This document shows positions 11,841 to 24,780 of a stretch of 64,000 nucleotides of DNA, piece by piece. The position numbers and the translations under genes are program-made. The notes under the pieces were generated by a model. The model searched no databases and was not told where the DNA came from. It saw nothing but the letters and a program-made list of their open reading frames with translations. Position 1 is the first letter of the stretch; each line of letters starts with the position of its first letter. This stretch comes from Leptobrachium leishanense (Eukaryota; Chordata; Amphibia; Anura; Megophryidae), in NCBI GenBank assembly GCA_009667805.1, contig CM019068.1, forward strand, positions 9,798,182-9,862,181. Reading direction: 5' to 3'.

Positions 11841-12171
11841 ACGCAGCGGTTAACCTGAAGTTATTCAGTGTTAAAGTTCCATATGGTCAATGTCAAGAAA
11901 AAGTAAAGGTGATTTAAGGCAAACATCTAAGCACCATAACAACGTAATGTCCCCAGCATGTTGTGGTGTAAGAGCCCCCAGTCCCTGTCTTCCTTCTGTA
12001 GCGATTTGCAGAAATCCCTCACATAAACAGAATGAAGAGCTGGAATGTTTTCCAAAGATATTCAAATCATTAATAATTTGTCACACAGATCCGTTTTCTG
12101 TGCCAGTGGAAAATCATATCTGCACACTGTGCCAGTGGAAAAATCAGGTCCACATATTGAGCCATATGAAT
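11841..12171. other. Intron sequence, no gene seen
   Basis: No repeat boundary, exon or conserved ORF recognised. Short frames on both strands lack splice context. Confidence 0.5.
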
Positions 12172-13395
12172 TATATTGATACATTGTACAGAGGCAGATT
12201 GTACACATACAATGTATCAAAAGCAGATTAGGGGGACACATTGTACACAAAGAGATTAGGGGGATATATTGTGCAGAAACAGATTACACACATTGCGTAG
12301 ATGCAGATTATGGGTACACTATGGGCCAAATTACATACTTGGTGCTAACGTTAGTGCTCACCTGCGTGAGCGTTAACGTTAGCCCAAGTAGTTTCTGCAT
12401 ATTACAATCCAAACGGGTTAAGTGACCCGTTAGCGTTTGGTACCTTCCACTTTTCAGCACGAGGTTACTGTACTATGCGCTCCCTATACTTAACATGGGG
12501 AGCGCAAAGTGTTAATCAGCGCTGGATTACAAAGTCCCAGCGCTGATTAACGCCTGACTCTGGTCAGCGGAAAGTTAACCACAGCCAGGACTTGGTGTTA
12601 ACGGATTCCACTTCTGCACAATCCGTTAACACCAGCCTAAAAAAACAAAAAAAATGAATCTGTATACTCACCTCTTGTCCTGCGGCGAGAACCGCGGCTC
12701 CGACCGCCTCCTCAGTCTGGCGGGAGCAGGGAGAGACTGGGGAAAAAGTCCTCCCAGTCTCCCCCTGCATATCATTACGCTGACAGGCCGGATCTCGCAA
12801 GGCGAGATCCAACTGGTCATGTGACCGCCGGCGTCTGCTTCAATGGAGTCCTATGGACTCCATCGAGAGGATGCGCGCGACTGTTCTTAGCGCTGCCGCG
12901 TGCATCCCGGGGCTTAGCGCCCGCAAACAGTGCAGGCAACTTTTTTAGCGCTAGGAATGTAATTTAGCCCTACGTGTAGAGGGAGATAATGGGGACACTG
13001 TGTAGAGGCAGACTATGGGGACACTGTAGAGGCAGATAATGGGGACACTGTGTAGAGGCAGATTATGGGGACACTGTAGAGGCAGATAATGAGGACACTG
13101 TGTAGAGGCAGACTATGGGGACACTCTGTAGAGGCAGATTATGGGGACACTGTGTAGAGGCAGACTATGGGGACACTGTAGAGGCAGACTATGGGGACAC
13201 TGTGTAGAGGGAGATAATGGGGACACTGTGTAGAGGGAGATAATGGGGACACTTTGTAGAGGGAGATAATGGGGACACTGTGTAGAGGCAGACTATGGGG
13301 ACACTGTAGAGGCAGACTATGGGGACACTGTGTAGAGGGAGATAATGGGGACACTGTGTAGAGGCAGATTATGGGGACACTATGTGTAGACATTT
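12172..13395. repeat. 25-bp minisatellite interrupted by a MITE
   Basis: Degenerate units (acattgtac.cagaggcagatt) run from 12172 to 12322, and a regular 23-26-bp array 'tgtagaggcagattatgggg' runs 12971..13395, about 16 copies. The MITE 12323..12970 sits between, in the middle of the array. Confidence 0.85.
12323..12970. mobile_element. Palindromic MITE, family B
   Basis: Ends gggccaaattacat and atgtaatttagccc, with TAT on the left and TAC on the right. Interior has hairpins: gcgttaacgttagc at 12370, gcgctgattaacgcc at 12539, 'gtcctatggactccat' at 12847. A second member is at 36937..37717 (ends gggccctattacattc). TA-rich 3-bp flanks suggest a PIF/Harbinger-like origin, inferred. Confidence 0.7.
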
Positions 13396-13454
13396 CAGTG
13401 CTCTCTGAATAACCCCTTATGTATCACTTTATATGGCAAGTCCCATAATTAACA

Positions 13455-14117
13455 AACAGGGTTATTTGGCGAGTCCGATTTGCCGACCCTGCAGTGAACT
13501 CAGCATTCACCGCAAGGTCCCCGAAGTGCATAGATTTGACTGCTGAACACTTCCGCCGGCCGTCACCACCAACCCGCTGGACAGCCGCCTCAAACCCGCC
13601 GTCACAAACCTGCTGCCGCCAACCTACCACACAGCCGCCGCAAACACGCAAAAAAATACTGGATGAAACTGTCTGGAATTAACATATAAGGTCCTATGAA
13701 TAATAATAAAAAGGTCTGTTACAGAAAAAAATGCTATTTAAAAAAAAATGAAAAAAAAATTGGCTGAAAAAAAAGGAGACTTTTTGCTGCAGATTAAAAA
13801 AATAAACTGTTTATTAGATATTTGATTAAAACGGGAATATTTTTCCATTGAAGCCTATGGGATTCACCTGATTAAACCTGTCGCATTAAACCACTGAACA
13901 TCAGGGCATTTCACTGACATTTCTCTGCTTTTCAATCATTCCTTCTCTATGGGGGATTTCACTGCCACCGAACAGGCACCATATTTGCAGGCAGTTCACC
14001 AAAATTTGGTGAACAGCCTGCTTTCTGACTAGCCGAATGGCCACAAAAGTGCACTGTACGGGGAAATTCCCTGTTCGGTGCAGTTTCGAGCCAGATCGAC
14101 TGTCTCTGAATAACCCC
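13455..14117. mobile_element. MITE family G (ends gggttatt / aataaccc)
   Basis: Contains an inner hairpin (gaccctgcagtgaactcagcattcaccgcaaggtc, 13485..13519), a long A/T run, 'acgggaatatttttccattg', and ends tctctgaataacccc. Related copies lie at 25555..26168 (reverse), 33845..34320 (partial) and 63695..63880 (partial). No coding capacity. Confidence 0.55.
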
Positions 14118-14849
14118 TAAAGTGATCTCTCAGCTCCCAACCCCTGCTCGCATTGTGCATAATATTTACAAATAAAGAGTGGGGTTTGGAAACAATATCT
14201 GGACTCAGAACCCTCTTTATTTCAGGTGATAAATCTCCGTAAATAATAATAAAGCTCTGACTCTAGAGATGTGACATGCAGAGGGACGGAAGGTGTCGGT
14301 GTCGGAAGCATCAATTTCCCAGCCTATGGAATGGTTTCCTAATGAACCGGGCTTTTTTTTTTCTTTTGCATCAGTAGAAGCAATTTTTGTCCTTCTCTTG
14401 TGTTCTGCAGGCATTTTAACCCTTGCATTAACCTATTAGAAGGTTTTTACGAACCAGCAGGGTAGGAGCCAAGTTTACAAAGTGCCATGGACTCGTAAAA
14501 GCATCCTGATTACACGAGGTCTAATGAGGTATGCCGTACATGTGCCAAGCTTGGGTTAGACCAGGGTCAGAATGACATTGGGTGTATCATACAGCAGTTG
14601 CTCCCAAATGTCAGTGCCCCTGAACTGAACCAAGGATCCTTTTAAGTCTTCCATATCTTCATGTTAGCGTGTTAAGGGATTATAAATGCGTAGGTGTATG
14701 AACCAGGCTCGGCGAATCACGCCCTCACCCAAATCTTTCTACAGAATCCTCTATCATGGGACATCTTTCATATATACAGTATAATTATACACACATACAT
14801 GCACAATGTGTGGAATGTATGTATGTGTATAGTATATATATAAGGGGGG
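14118..14849. other. Intron sequence, no gene seen
   Basis: A/T-rich sequence with short microsatellites at 14775..14845 (tatata, gtatgtatgtgt). No repeat boundaries or exons recognised. Confidence 0.5.
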
Positions 14850-15705
14850 GCTCTCTCCAAGCCAAAGTCACATTATGTGAAACTTGATTGATCTATTCGG
14901 TCTACACGGCCTCTCTAGGTAAACTGATCGGCTCCTTTGGATTCCAGCACCACTTATACGCTCAGACACTCAAATATACCTCTCCTCCCCTGATCTCTCT
15001 CTGCATCGAGTCACTGACTGCCTCTCTGCCGTCTCCAATTGGATGTCTTCCCACTTCCTTAAACTCAATCTCGCCAAAACGGAAATTATCGTTGTTCCTC
15101 CCTCCAAGAAAAACCCAATCCCACCTATCTCTCCACGAGTAAATGGCCGCTCATTTTCCCGACATCTCAAGCTTGTTGCCGCAGTGTCCCTTTCAATTCT
15201 GACCTAACGTTCTCTCCCCACGTCCAGAAAGTGACCAAATATTGTTACTTTCAGCTCAAAAACATCACCCATGTCCGCCCCTTTCTGACACAAGATACCG
15301 CAATGGTGCTGGTTCATGCTCTTATCATTTCACGGCTTTATGACTGCAATTCACCCCTTATTGGCCCCAACTCCCGTATTGCCCCTTTGCAATCTATAAT
15401 GAATGCAGGCACCAGGCTTATTTTTCTCACCAGACGCACCTCGTGTACCTCCCCCCTCTGCCGGTCCCTCCATTGGCTTCCTGTACCTTCCAGGATACAG
15501 TTTAAAATACTGACGGTCACGTTCAAATCACCCAATAACTCAACCCCTCCTTACATGTCTTTGTTACTACGCAAGCACGTCCCGTCTAGACGACTCTGGT
15601 CAGCTTCCATCATATGTCTGTTTATCTGTATCTCGTTCCCTTTGGTTATTGGAAAGCGCTGCGGAAACTGTTGGTGCCATATAAATGATGACAATAATAA
15701 TAATT
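14850..15705 (+). pseudogene. Old L2-like LINE fragment with RT remnants
   Basis: Frame-shifted pieces of a LINE ORF can be read: [23 protein letters not shown] (beside the catalytic block, which is lost), then NITHVRPFLTQDTAMVLVHALIISRL and SLHWLPVPSRIQFKILTVTF. The tail ggaaagcgctgcggaaactg plus (AATAAT)n ends it at about 15705. It is more diverged than the L2 at 4683 and is probably a separate subfamily. Confidence 0.75.
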
Positions 15706-16572
15706 GTGAATTATAAAAGCAGATCACTATTAATGTGAGGATGCTGGTTTCTGGCCTGAATGAAGAGTTCAGTGATGCTAAATTACTTTAAATGACTGTT
15801 TTTTCCCATATTATTAGAGTTTGTTGACCTTTATATGTGATCGTTATTTGTTTCATTTTGCTTTCTATGGCTGCTCCGTTACTTTGTAATAATAATCATC
15901 AGAAAACACATTTTATCATTTGCTGTGCTGTTACATCGATCAATTAAAAAAGAGAAGCTCGCCTTTAAAATTCATTTAAGAGCATTTCCATTGGGCTTTA
16001 ACCAATTCACAGGTCTGTTTGTGAGCTGTTGGCTGTTTTAATGCATTTTTGGCAATTTTTAATGTATTTTTGGATGAATTTGAAAATTGCAATAAAATGT
16101 CATATCAGATATCACCCACTTTTTTTTTCTTCCGAGTTTTGATGGTTCCTTCTGTGTTTCATCATGTTAATGTATTCAGAGTGTCTTTTAGGAAACTTTC
16201 ACCCTTGTATGCCTCTCTTTAGGACTGACATGCCAGACTCTTGCCGTGTCCGGCGTGCCGTAGTCCATGGTGACACACAGCTCACAGTGGAGGTGTCGGC
16301 CGTCCAGATAACCAACCTGCATGTTTCTTGCATAAATATATTCAGTGCTGGCTGCAGAATAGGTTTCATCATGTGGGAATTTTGCACTGATTTCCTTCAG
16401 TCTCATATTCCAACAAAAGAAAACCGAACCAGTTGTGAAATAACTTATTGGATGGAGAAAATATCCGCTCAATTTTGCATTCAAAACCAAATTCCCATAA
16501 AACCACCAGAATTTATTTTATTTTTAAAAGGTTTCATGACCCCGAAATTCAAATTAATCAGGATCTAGGTGT
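15706..16572. other. Transposon-poor intron, candidate conserved non-coding sequence
   Basis: No repeat family seen elsewhere in the window matches this stretch. 15780..16100 is A/T-rich with homeobox-type TAAT motifs and an octamer-like atttgcat-free context. A 100-codon minus-strand frame (16188..16490) has residues DGRHLHCELCVTMDYGTPDT that I cannot place in a family. Conservation cannot be judged without alignment. Confidence 0.35.
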
Positions 16573-16588
16573 GTGTGTGTGTGTGTGT
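16573..16588. repeat. (GT)n microsatellite
   Basis: About nine GT repeats directly before a hAT-like remnant. Confidence 0.85.
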
Positions 16589-16595
16589 ATTCAGG

Positions 16596-16925
16596 TTATA
16601 CGTTTATTTAAAACCCGAGTACGAGTACTGATACTTTTTTTTTCAGGTTCTCGCGGATACTTGAATACTTTTATTTAATGTCATGTGACCTCTGTCCAAT
16701 AAATAATTTATGATTTGCTGAACGCCTGTTCAATTTATGTTAATCTTGTAATGTATGATCAGACATCTCATTCACAGCCTGCACACACCATGACCACACG
16801 AACAGACTTCAGATATAAACACACAAGCCTACCAGACCTCTGATACATTTATACACACACATACCAGACCTCCGATTTATACATACCCACACCCCAGACC
16901 TCCGATACATGTATACACACAATGT
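16596..16925. repeat. hAT (TAGGGATGCACCGATA family) remnant and short array
   Basis: 'gagtacgagtactgatactt' and 'tatttaatgtcatgtgacct' match the left arm of the element at 38171 and the right arm of 59035. From 16750 a short array of 'cacacataccagacctccga' units (about 45 bp) follows. Confidence 0.55.
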
Positions 16926-17142
16926 TGAAAGAAATGTGGAACTTCTGAAACGTTGACAAACTGTAGCACATGTAATAAATTGTTTTGTTTGCTGAAAAGT
17001 CCCAGGAGTGCCGGTGTTGTTGTGTTTTTATTTTTTTTGTGGATATGCTGGATAATTGCTGACCAGAGCACCCGGCAATGTTGCAATGAAGTCCTTGAGT
17101 CCAGAAAAGACCTGCTTTTTTATTTACATTATATATATATAT

Positions 17143-17445
17143 ATAGTTTATTATTGCAGAAGCCATCTGCACATCACAGCAATTAAAGAGCTGCACCACA
17201 GAGCTTCTTTGAATTGCTGTGATGTGCAGATGGCTTCTGCAATAATAAACCTTATTGGTTATTGCGTGGAGGCTTTTTATCTCAATGTATGCCCTCCTCC
17301 ACAACCCAAACAAGTACTAATATAATATATACTTATTTAGGTTGTGGTGGGAGGGCAAAAAATGAGATTAAAAGCCTCCACGCTGCAAATTATAAACTTT
17401 ATTATTTGCAGAGTGGAGGCTTTTAATCCAATTTTTTTGCGCTCC
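17143..17445. repeat. Two adjacent inverted repeats (fold-back)
   Basis: A near-perfect 42-bp hairpin (tttattattgcagaagccat ... atggcttctgcaataataaa, arms 17148..17189 and 17207..17250) is followed by a looser one based on 'gcctccacgctgcaaattat' and 'tttgcagagtggaggctttt'. No TSD resolved. Confidence 0.7.
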
Positions 17446-18364
17446 ACCACATCTAAATAACTACTGATTTACCCTACGGGCCAAGCATCAAACTGCAACT
17501 AGTCATCCCTAGCTCCTGCTATGGCCATGGAACAGCTGAGAAGCCAATTGTCCCATTACCTTTGGTCCCTTAACAAGTGGGAGGGGAGGGGGGCGTGTCC
17601 GGACGTTACAGCACGTGGTCGCATGGCTGAATAGCTCCTGCGGCCAACGCTGATTTTTTCAATCCCACGACTTCCAAGGGGCAACCCGAGGCAGTTTTCT
17701 TGCAGCACAAGGTGGGGGAACTTACCCTGCACCTCCGATGGCACCTCCCAAGGCACAACGAGTGCTGGATCCCCCAAAATCGGCCCAGAAAGACCGCGGT
17801 AAGGAGGCCCAAGATGGCGGATCCCCGCAGCATGAGCTGGCCCATGACCCAGACGCATCACCCTCAGCAGCGCTCGGCCTTTCTGACTCCTTGCCCCCCC
17901 TCAGAGAGCAGGTTACATGCAATGCTGCAGGATCTGCGAACAACGATACAGGCAGATATCAAAGGAGCGCTGCAGGAGCTGAGCCGGGACGTTCTGGACT
18001 TAGGTGAGCGCACTGACGCGTTGGAAACCAAAGCGGATGACTTATGTTTGGCCCACAATGATCTGGTAGACAGACATCAGGCCTTACAAGCGGCCCATGA
18101 CTCCTTAGCACTTAAAATGGCTGACATCGAAGATCGCTCACGGCGTAATAATATTAGAATCAGGGGCATCGCAGAAGCGGTCACTCTAGCGGACTTACAT
18201 CCATACCTTCTGGAGTTGTTTCAAACTTTGCTGCCTGAGGCTACACCACAAGACCTATTACTGGATCGAGCACACCGTCTACCACGAGCGAAAAACCTGC
18301 CTGCATCGGTGGCCCGTGATGTTATTATACGGGTGCACTTTTTTCATATTAAAGAGGCTTTAAT

Positions 18365-19369
18365 TAGACATGTGCACAGCACAAAATTTCGTTTTGAACT
18401 AATGCATTAGTACTAAAATGCAATTTATTTAGTTGCTAAAGAAATTCGTTTTCAGTTCTTTAGTATGAAAACTAATTTCATTCATCCGAAAACCAGTGGA
18501 TACAATTACTATTGTAGTGGCTCCTCAGAGGGCTGAGATCGCTGCTTGTTACAGTATCTCTCACTCTCAGCACAATGTGGGCCATATTATATAGCTGGTG
18601 CTAACTTAACCAGAGCTGTTGTAAACTTCCCAGAGCTATTATAGCCTATGGAGGTTTTCAGTTACAACAGCTCTGGTTAAGTTAGCACCAACATTGTAAT
18701 ACTGCTCCGTGTCAGGCAAAGCTGTTACAGTAACTGACTGCTGCTCATCACAGCGCTCAGTTTCAGTAAAACTAGTAAATAATATTTTTATATATAAGAC
18801 GTTAGAACAATATTATTTCCTTGTTTTACTGAAACTCTGAGCGCTGTGATGAGCAGCAGTCAGTTACTGTAACAGCTGAGCCTGATACATTGTACTGAGA
18901 GATAATGTAACACGCAGCCGATCTCCGCGCTCACAGCCACTGGATTTAAAGGGCTAAAAAAAAAAGTCTCTTCTCTGTATAATGTTTAGAACATCCTCCT
19001 GCATTAATTAATACCCCTCTCTGTATAATGTATACAACATCCACCTGCATTAATTAATACCCCTCTCTGTATAATATATAGAACATCCTCCTGAATTAAT
19101 GTCCCTCTCTGTATAGAACATCCTCCTGCATTGGCATGTGGAGGGTGCAGAACTTCGGATGTTGCGATGTTGCGCTCTTCATTGCTGGTCTCCTTCACTC
19201 ATCAATATAATATCACAAAAAGGACTGAAACTAAAATGTAGTGCATTTTATTTTAGTTTCTTTCGTTTTTTGTACTGAGCAGTTTCGTTTCTCTTGAGTC
19301 ATACTAAAACTAAATTATCCCAAAATTCGGACTAAATCGCTTTAGTACTAAAACGAATGCACATGTCTA
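18365..19369. mobile_element. Fold-back hAT MITE, 8-bp TSD GCTTTAAT
   Basis: Terminal repeats TAGACATGTGCA and TGCACATGTCTA; GCTTTAAT at 18357..18364 and 19370..19377. The core is a large palindrome with arms 18726..18772 and 18826..18878 (ctgctgctcatcacagcgct / agcgctgtgatgagcagcag). The right side has a short array of 'ctctgtataatgtatagaac' units (18975..19130). A family-A MITE is nested at 18581..18709. Confidence 0.93.
18581..18709. mobile_element. Palindromic MITE family A, nested in the hAT
   Basis: Contains ggtgctaacttaaccagagc and its complement gctctggttaagttagcacc around 'cctatggaggttttc'. Other members: 36669..36798, 37768..37897 and a shorter relative at 57414..57522. Confidence 0.8.
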
Positions 19370-22365
19370 GCTTTAATGTCTGCGTCACGGAAGTCTTTGC
19401 CTTTACCTGCCCCTTATGCTGATATCTCTTTCTTCGCGACTTGTCGGCTTCAACCATGTCCAAACGCCGTGAGTTCTCCTCTCTCACCAAGCTTCTTCGT
19501 ACTCACAAGTTGGCGTACAGATGGGGGTTCCCTACGAAGCTCTTGATATGGAAGGATGGTATCTTGCATGTCGTTCCCGATGTCGCCACTGGATTACAAT
19601 TCTTGAAGGATTGGAATATTCTGGCTGATTTCTCACCTCCACGCAAGCCTTCTTCATCGCCGATCAAAGTCTCCCCAGAATGGCACAGAGTCCGGCCTAA
19701 ATGATGGGTGTCTCCTTTCCTGTGTTACTCCTAAGATGTCCGGATTTCTGGACAGTTAACCCCATGGAGGGAGTGGTTCCTCCACTTGATGGCCTCGGGA
19801 CCCTATGCTTATAGATGCAGCGCTTGGTACTTGCGCTGAGTTCTGAGTAGCGAGCGTCCACTCGTCACCCGTTTGAGTCTCCTTAGCAGATATTCTTTGC
19901 ATTTTTTCTTGCCACCTGGAATGACTAATTTTTGCTGTATTTTTGTGATGCAGCGCTGTTTGTTTTGTGTTATTTTATTTTCAGTCCTTTTATTTTTCTT
20001 TCTCATTTTATCTGTTGATATGCTCTCATGGTCCCGGCTTTCATACTCCCCATGCCTCCCCTCTGTTATTTTTAGTCCTACCATGCATATTATATCGTCG
20101 TGGTTACTTATTCAGGAGTAAACCTCAGTTCAGAATTTTCTCAATGAATGTTAGGGGGCTGAATGTTCCGTTTAAACGTCATGCTCTGTTTCGTGATTTA
20201 CATAAACGTAAACCGGCGATAGTCTGCGTGCAGGAGATGCATTTTAGTGCTTTACGTACCCCACACTTAAAATCCGCTATGTACCCTGTTTCTTTTCATT
20301 CTACTGCCCAGACGAAGTCCAAAGGCGTCTCAATTCTTTTCCATAAGGACTGGGTCTTTAAATGCTCGAACCAATATACAGACCCATTGGGCCGCCTTTT
20401 GATCTTGGTGGGCACCATGAATGAACTGCCAATAACTGTTGCTAATTTGTATTTGCCTAATGTTATTCCGGTATGTATGTTTTCTTAAAAAAGCTTATAG
20501 TAAGATTAAGAATATGATGGAGGGATCCCTTTTCATGTGTGGAGATTTTAACTGTGTGCCTGACTCGGCTATGGATACACGACCGGGCCAGTCCCGCGCG
20601 CAGCCTCATAAACAGCCCCCCTCTAGCCGCCAACTAAATGATTTTTTACGTTCCTCTGACTTATATGATGCATGGAGAATTATCAACCCCTCGACCAGGG
20701 ATTTTACCTTTTTCTCCCCAGTTCACTTGTCCTACAGTCGCATTGACTTGTGTCTGATACCTGGCTCTTCCGTCCCTCGCCTCCTGGCCGCCAGTATCGG
20801 CTCTATAACATGGTCTGATCACTCCCCTCTTACGATTGATTTTGAGGCGGACTACCCGGCTAGGGGAATGGGGACTTGGCGACTAAATGACTCCCTTATT
20901 GTAAGTGACGCTGATGTCTCTGATACGTCGGCGGTATTACAGGAATATTTTACACTAAATGAGACAGGAGAGGTGGCCATTTCGTCAGCTTGGTTGGCGC
21001 ATAAAGCAGTGGTGAGGGGCCATTTGATTCAAAGAGGGGCTAAACAGAAAAAGGCACTTGGTGCCCAGACGATCTCGATTCGGCAGCAAATAGTTGACTT
21101 GGAATCCCAACATAAAACAAGTCCTACACCTGACCTCTTGTCTCGTTTAACAACCCTCCGACGGGATTTAATTCACTTGACTTTACAATCGTCTGAACGG
21201 GCCATAAGACGCTTAAACTACACTCATTATACCCAGGGCAATAAGGCTGTCACTTATTAGCATCTAAACTAAAATCTAAAAGACTTCAAACCAAAATATC
21301 TCACCTATTAGATAGGGGGGGACAGGATTTACAACCCGTTAAAGATCACGGAGGAATTTGCTGACTACTATGCCTCTTTATATAATCTAAGATCCTATGA
21401 CCCCCGACCCAAACCCAGATGAAATAACTAGATTCCTCCAGGGTGCAGACCTCCCCTCATTATCCCGATCACAGGTGGCAGATTTACTGGCTCCATTTAC
21501 GGAGGAAGAGGTGCGCAAGGCCGTTAAGGCTCTCCCAAAGAATAAAGCCCCTGGGCCGGATGGCTTCTCTAATTTATATTATCAGACTTTCACAGACATT
21601 CTAATACCGACCCTTACGAGATTCTTCAATCAAATCAAAACCACAGGTGTAATACCCCCAGAAATGCTCCAAGCTACTATTATAACGCTACCTAAACCTG
21701 GCAAACCCCCGACCAGCTGTGCGAATTTCCGTCCTATCTCATTATTAAATGTAGATGCTAAGCTGTACGCCAAGTTATTGGCGTCTAGAATTGCACCTCT
21801 GCTTCCCCTTCTGATCTCAGCAGAACAGACTGGTTTCATACCCGGTAGACAAACATGTGACAATACCCGCCGCTTTTATAATATTATTGACATTGCCTAT
21901 AGAACCAATACGCCTGGGCTCCTCTTAGCACTGGATGCCGAGAAGGCATTCGACCGCCTGCACTGGGGCTATATGCGTAAGGCATTAGAATCCTGTGGCT
22001 TCCCTGCCCTATTTATTAATAGTATCATGAGTCTATATTCCTTCCCGACAGCAAAAGTCCTGGCGTCTGGGTTTCTTTCCTCCTCATTCTCCATTACCAA
22101 CGGTACCAGACAGGGATGCCCCCTCTCCCCACTAATCTTTGTTTTGGCCCTGGAGCCTTTGGCCTCGCGGAATAGGCAAGACCCTTCTATCTCTGGCATC
22201 TCTACCCTAGATGGAACCCATAAATTAGCTATGTTTGCTGATGATATTTAGATTTTTCTTACCTCCCCTGAAAACTCTCTGCCATCTCTAATGCGCCAGC
22301 TTACCTCATATGGCCTGGTCTCCTACTATAAAAACAATGTGAGCAAGACGCAGGCACTACCTCTA

Positions 22366-23189
22366 CATGGTAGCCGATGGTTCCCTTAGTCGATTTTGTC
22401 TATATGGAGCGTATAAAAGGAAATAAACAATATATAGTGCAGATGGTTTTAACACATTAGATATAAATTGTTGTATAATAATCCCACTCACAAATTAAAG
22501 AGCCCGAACACTGGCTCTAAGTGGATCAAAGCTCTTGGGTATTTATCTTCTCCACTTCTGAAGGTGACCCGCACCTTACAATTATTGGAGTTTGGCTCAT
22601 GTAGAATGGATATGAAAAGAAAACAAGATAGCCTCCTTGTGTAGATCTTCCACAAATTCAATAGTATAAATAGAATATAGCTGGTCAACTCACATTTGTT
22701 GGAGCTATAAACCAAGCTCTAGTTGCGTACGCCTCAGGACTTTTTTGAGGTAAAGCCCAAACAACCTCTTAGGAAGTTGAGTTAGCGTAGCATCACTGTG
22801 CACTTTATGATTGTAAACTGAATAATAGTGCCGTGCAGATGGAAGCCTCTCCTCATGGCAAAACAAATGAAATCCTTCTGGAATTTACTAAAAAGCTCCT
22901 AAAGGGCCCTCCTATACCCTGCGGCCTCGGGGTATAGGAGGGCCCTTTAGGAGTTTTTTAGTAAATTCCAGAAGGATTTCATTTGTTTTATACGCTCCAT
23001 ATGGACAAAATCGACTAAGGGAACCATCAGCTACCAATTAGCGATTGTCGTCGCGCCACCAGATACGTACCATTATCTTTGTCATTTCACTGGTTTGGGG
23101 GAAACCACTATATTTTCTGGTTGGCATTGGTTGATTGGTGGCAGTACAAGTTTGGGCGCCTGTCCATTTTTTCTTTTTGTGACTACCTC
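22366..23189. mobile_element. Fold-back insertion with 13-bp TSD ACTACCTCTACAT
   Basis: The LINE sequence ACTACCTCTACAT occurs just before the insert (ending 22365) and again just after it (about 23190..23202). The first 670 bp have inverted ends (ggtagccgatggttccctta ... taagggaaccatcagctacc, 22363..23036). Inside is a perfect hairpin with 60-bp arms around 22923 (aggagggccctttaggag). About 150 bp of unassigned sequence (23037..23189) lies between the inverted end and the second TSD. No coding function seen; class unresolved. Confidence 0.7.
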
Positions 23190-24262
23190 TACATGTTGAT
23201 GATTTTTCGCTTTCCTCCTTACGTGCCTTGTACCCATTTGACTGGAGAACGACCTCTTTAAAATACTTAGGTATCTCTCTCACCAAATCCAGGGGCTCGA
23301 TCCTTAAACTCAATTATAACCCCCTAATGACCTCTATCTCCTCCCAATTGACCTCCTGGCATGGCCTGGAGGTCTCTTGGATGGGACGCATGGCGGCTCT
23401 GAAAATGTGTATTCTACCCCAGATTCTCTATTTTTTCAGGAATATTCCAGTTTTTATCCCGGTTCATATGTTGCTCCGCATGCAAAAAATGCTACATGCA
23501 CACATATGGAAGGGGAAGCCTCCGCGAATTTCAGCTTCCACACTCAACGCGACTAGGCGCAGGGGGGGGGGGGCTAGGCTTTATAAATATTACAGTGTAT
23601 TATAGGGCGGCTTTATTGGCTCAGCTCCTGTCCTCTATGTCCCAGCGAGAAACGCCTTTATGGCTACGGATGGAGAATGCCTATACTGCCCCTTTTCGAG
23701 TCCATTACCTGCTGTGGTTCGCGACGATCCCACATCGTACATTAGAAGGTATTCTACCTTCTACTTCTCTTTCCCTTATGTCATGGCGCTTATGGGGTAG
23801 ACAACATTTTTATGGCCCTTCCCGTTGCTAAGCTTGGCCCCGCTGCGCTTCCTATGCCGTACTATCCAGGACCTGAATCTTGACCAATGGTTCCAGTTAA
23901 GTCTTACTCATATAAATTAGCTCTTCACAGCCTCCTCAATGAAAACCTTCCCGGACCTAACACCAGTGGTGTATTTAGGTTTTGTGCTGCCCTAGGCCTG
24001 ACTAAACTCGTGCACCCCCCCCAATTTAAATTTGAGGCACCCCTTCCTGTCAAGGGCACACCTCTTCCTGGTTAATCCCCACCCTTCCTCTTTAAGCTCC
24101 ACCTTTTCCTCTTAGAGCTCCGCCTTTTCCTCTGTTTATATTAAAAGTGTATACCAAGTGCCTACTTGTATATTTTGTATACCATTTCAAATGTATCTAT
24201 TGAGATAAATAAAATTATGAAATGTTTAAATTCAAGCATTTTTACAAAGAACAGCCACGCAT

Positions 24263-24780
24263 GTCAAGTATACTGGATCACAGCCTCTCTAATTGGTTGA
24301 ACAATAAAATCCACAGAAATGTGCACTGCATATGAGCGTATCACAGAGCTGTACAGCAATAAAACTCACAGTAATGTGCAGTGTGTATGAGTGTATCCCA
24401 GAGCTCCAGGGCAATAAAACTCACAGTACTATGCAGTGTGTATCACAGAACCCACAGCAATAAAACTCCCAGCAATGCAATGTTTTGTGTGTGTCAGCGT
24501 ATCAGAATCCACAGCAATAAAAATTCCAGCAATGCAATGTGCAGTGTGTATGAGTGTATCAGAATCCACAGCAATAAAACTCCCAGTAATGCAATGTGTG
24601 GGTCAGCGTATTAGAATCCACAGCAATAAAACTCCCAGCAATGCAATGTGCGGTGTGTATGAGTGCATCAGAATCCACTGCAATAAAACTCCCAGCAATG
24701 CAATGTGTGGTGTGTATGAGTTCATCAGAATCCACTGCAATAAAACTCCCAGCAAACCGAGTGTATATCAGCACACAGCA
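24263..24780. repeat. About 57-bp minisatellite inside the hAT
   Basis: Roughly nine imperfect units with 'ccacagcaataaaactccca' and 'gcaatgcaatgtg'. Some units are shortened. Open frames on both strands are artefacts of the array. Confidence 0.9.

Larger units (their letters stand above)
17738..19704 (+). pseudogene. L1-type ORF1 protein, disrupted
   Basis: From the ATG at 17738 (MAPPKAQRVLD) the frame shifts near 17900. The following part carries a coiled-coil stretch (LQDLRTTIQADIKGALQELS ... ALETKADDL) and the hallmark DIEDRSRRNNIRIRGI at the start of the RRM of L1 ORF1 proteins. It is cut at 18364 by a hAT element. The C-terminal domain resumes at 19370 with a frame change (KRREFSSLTKLLRTHKLAYR then WGFPTKLLIWKDG) and ends at a stop at 19702..19704. 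In the family this protein binds RNA and acts as a nucleic-acid chaperone. Here it is dead. Confidence 0.85.

Noticed and set aside
16164..16568. 134-codon plus and 100-codon minus frames as a possible exon or Harbinger nuclease piece
   Set aside because: No convincing domain, no matching splice pair, and both strands open at once; left as unassigned.
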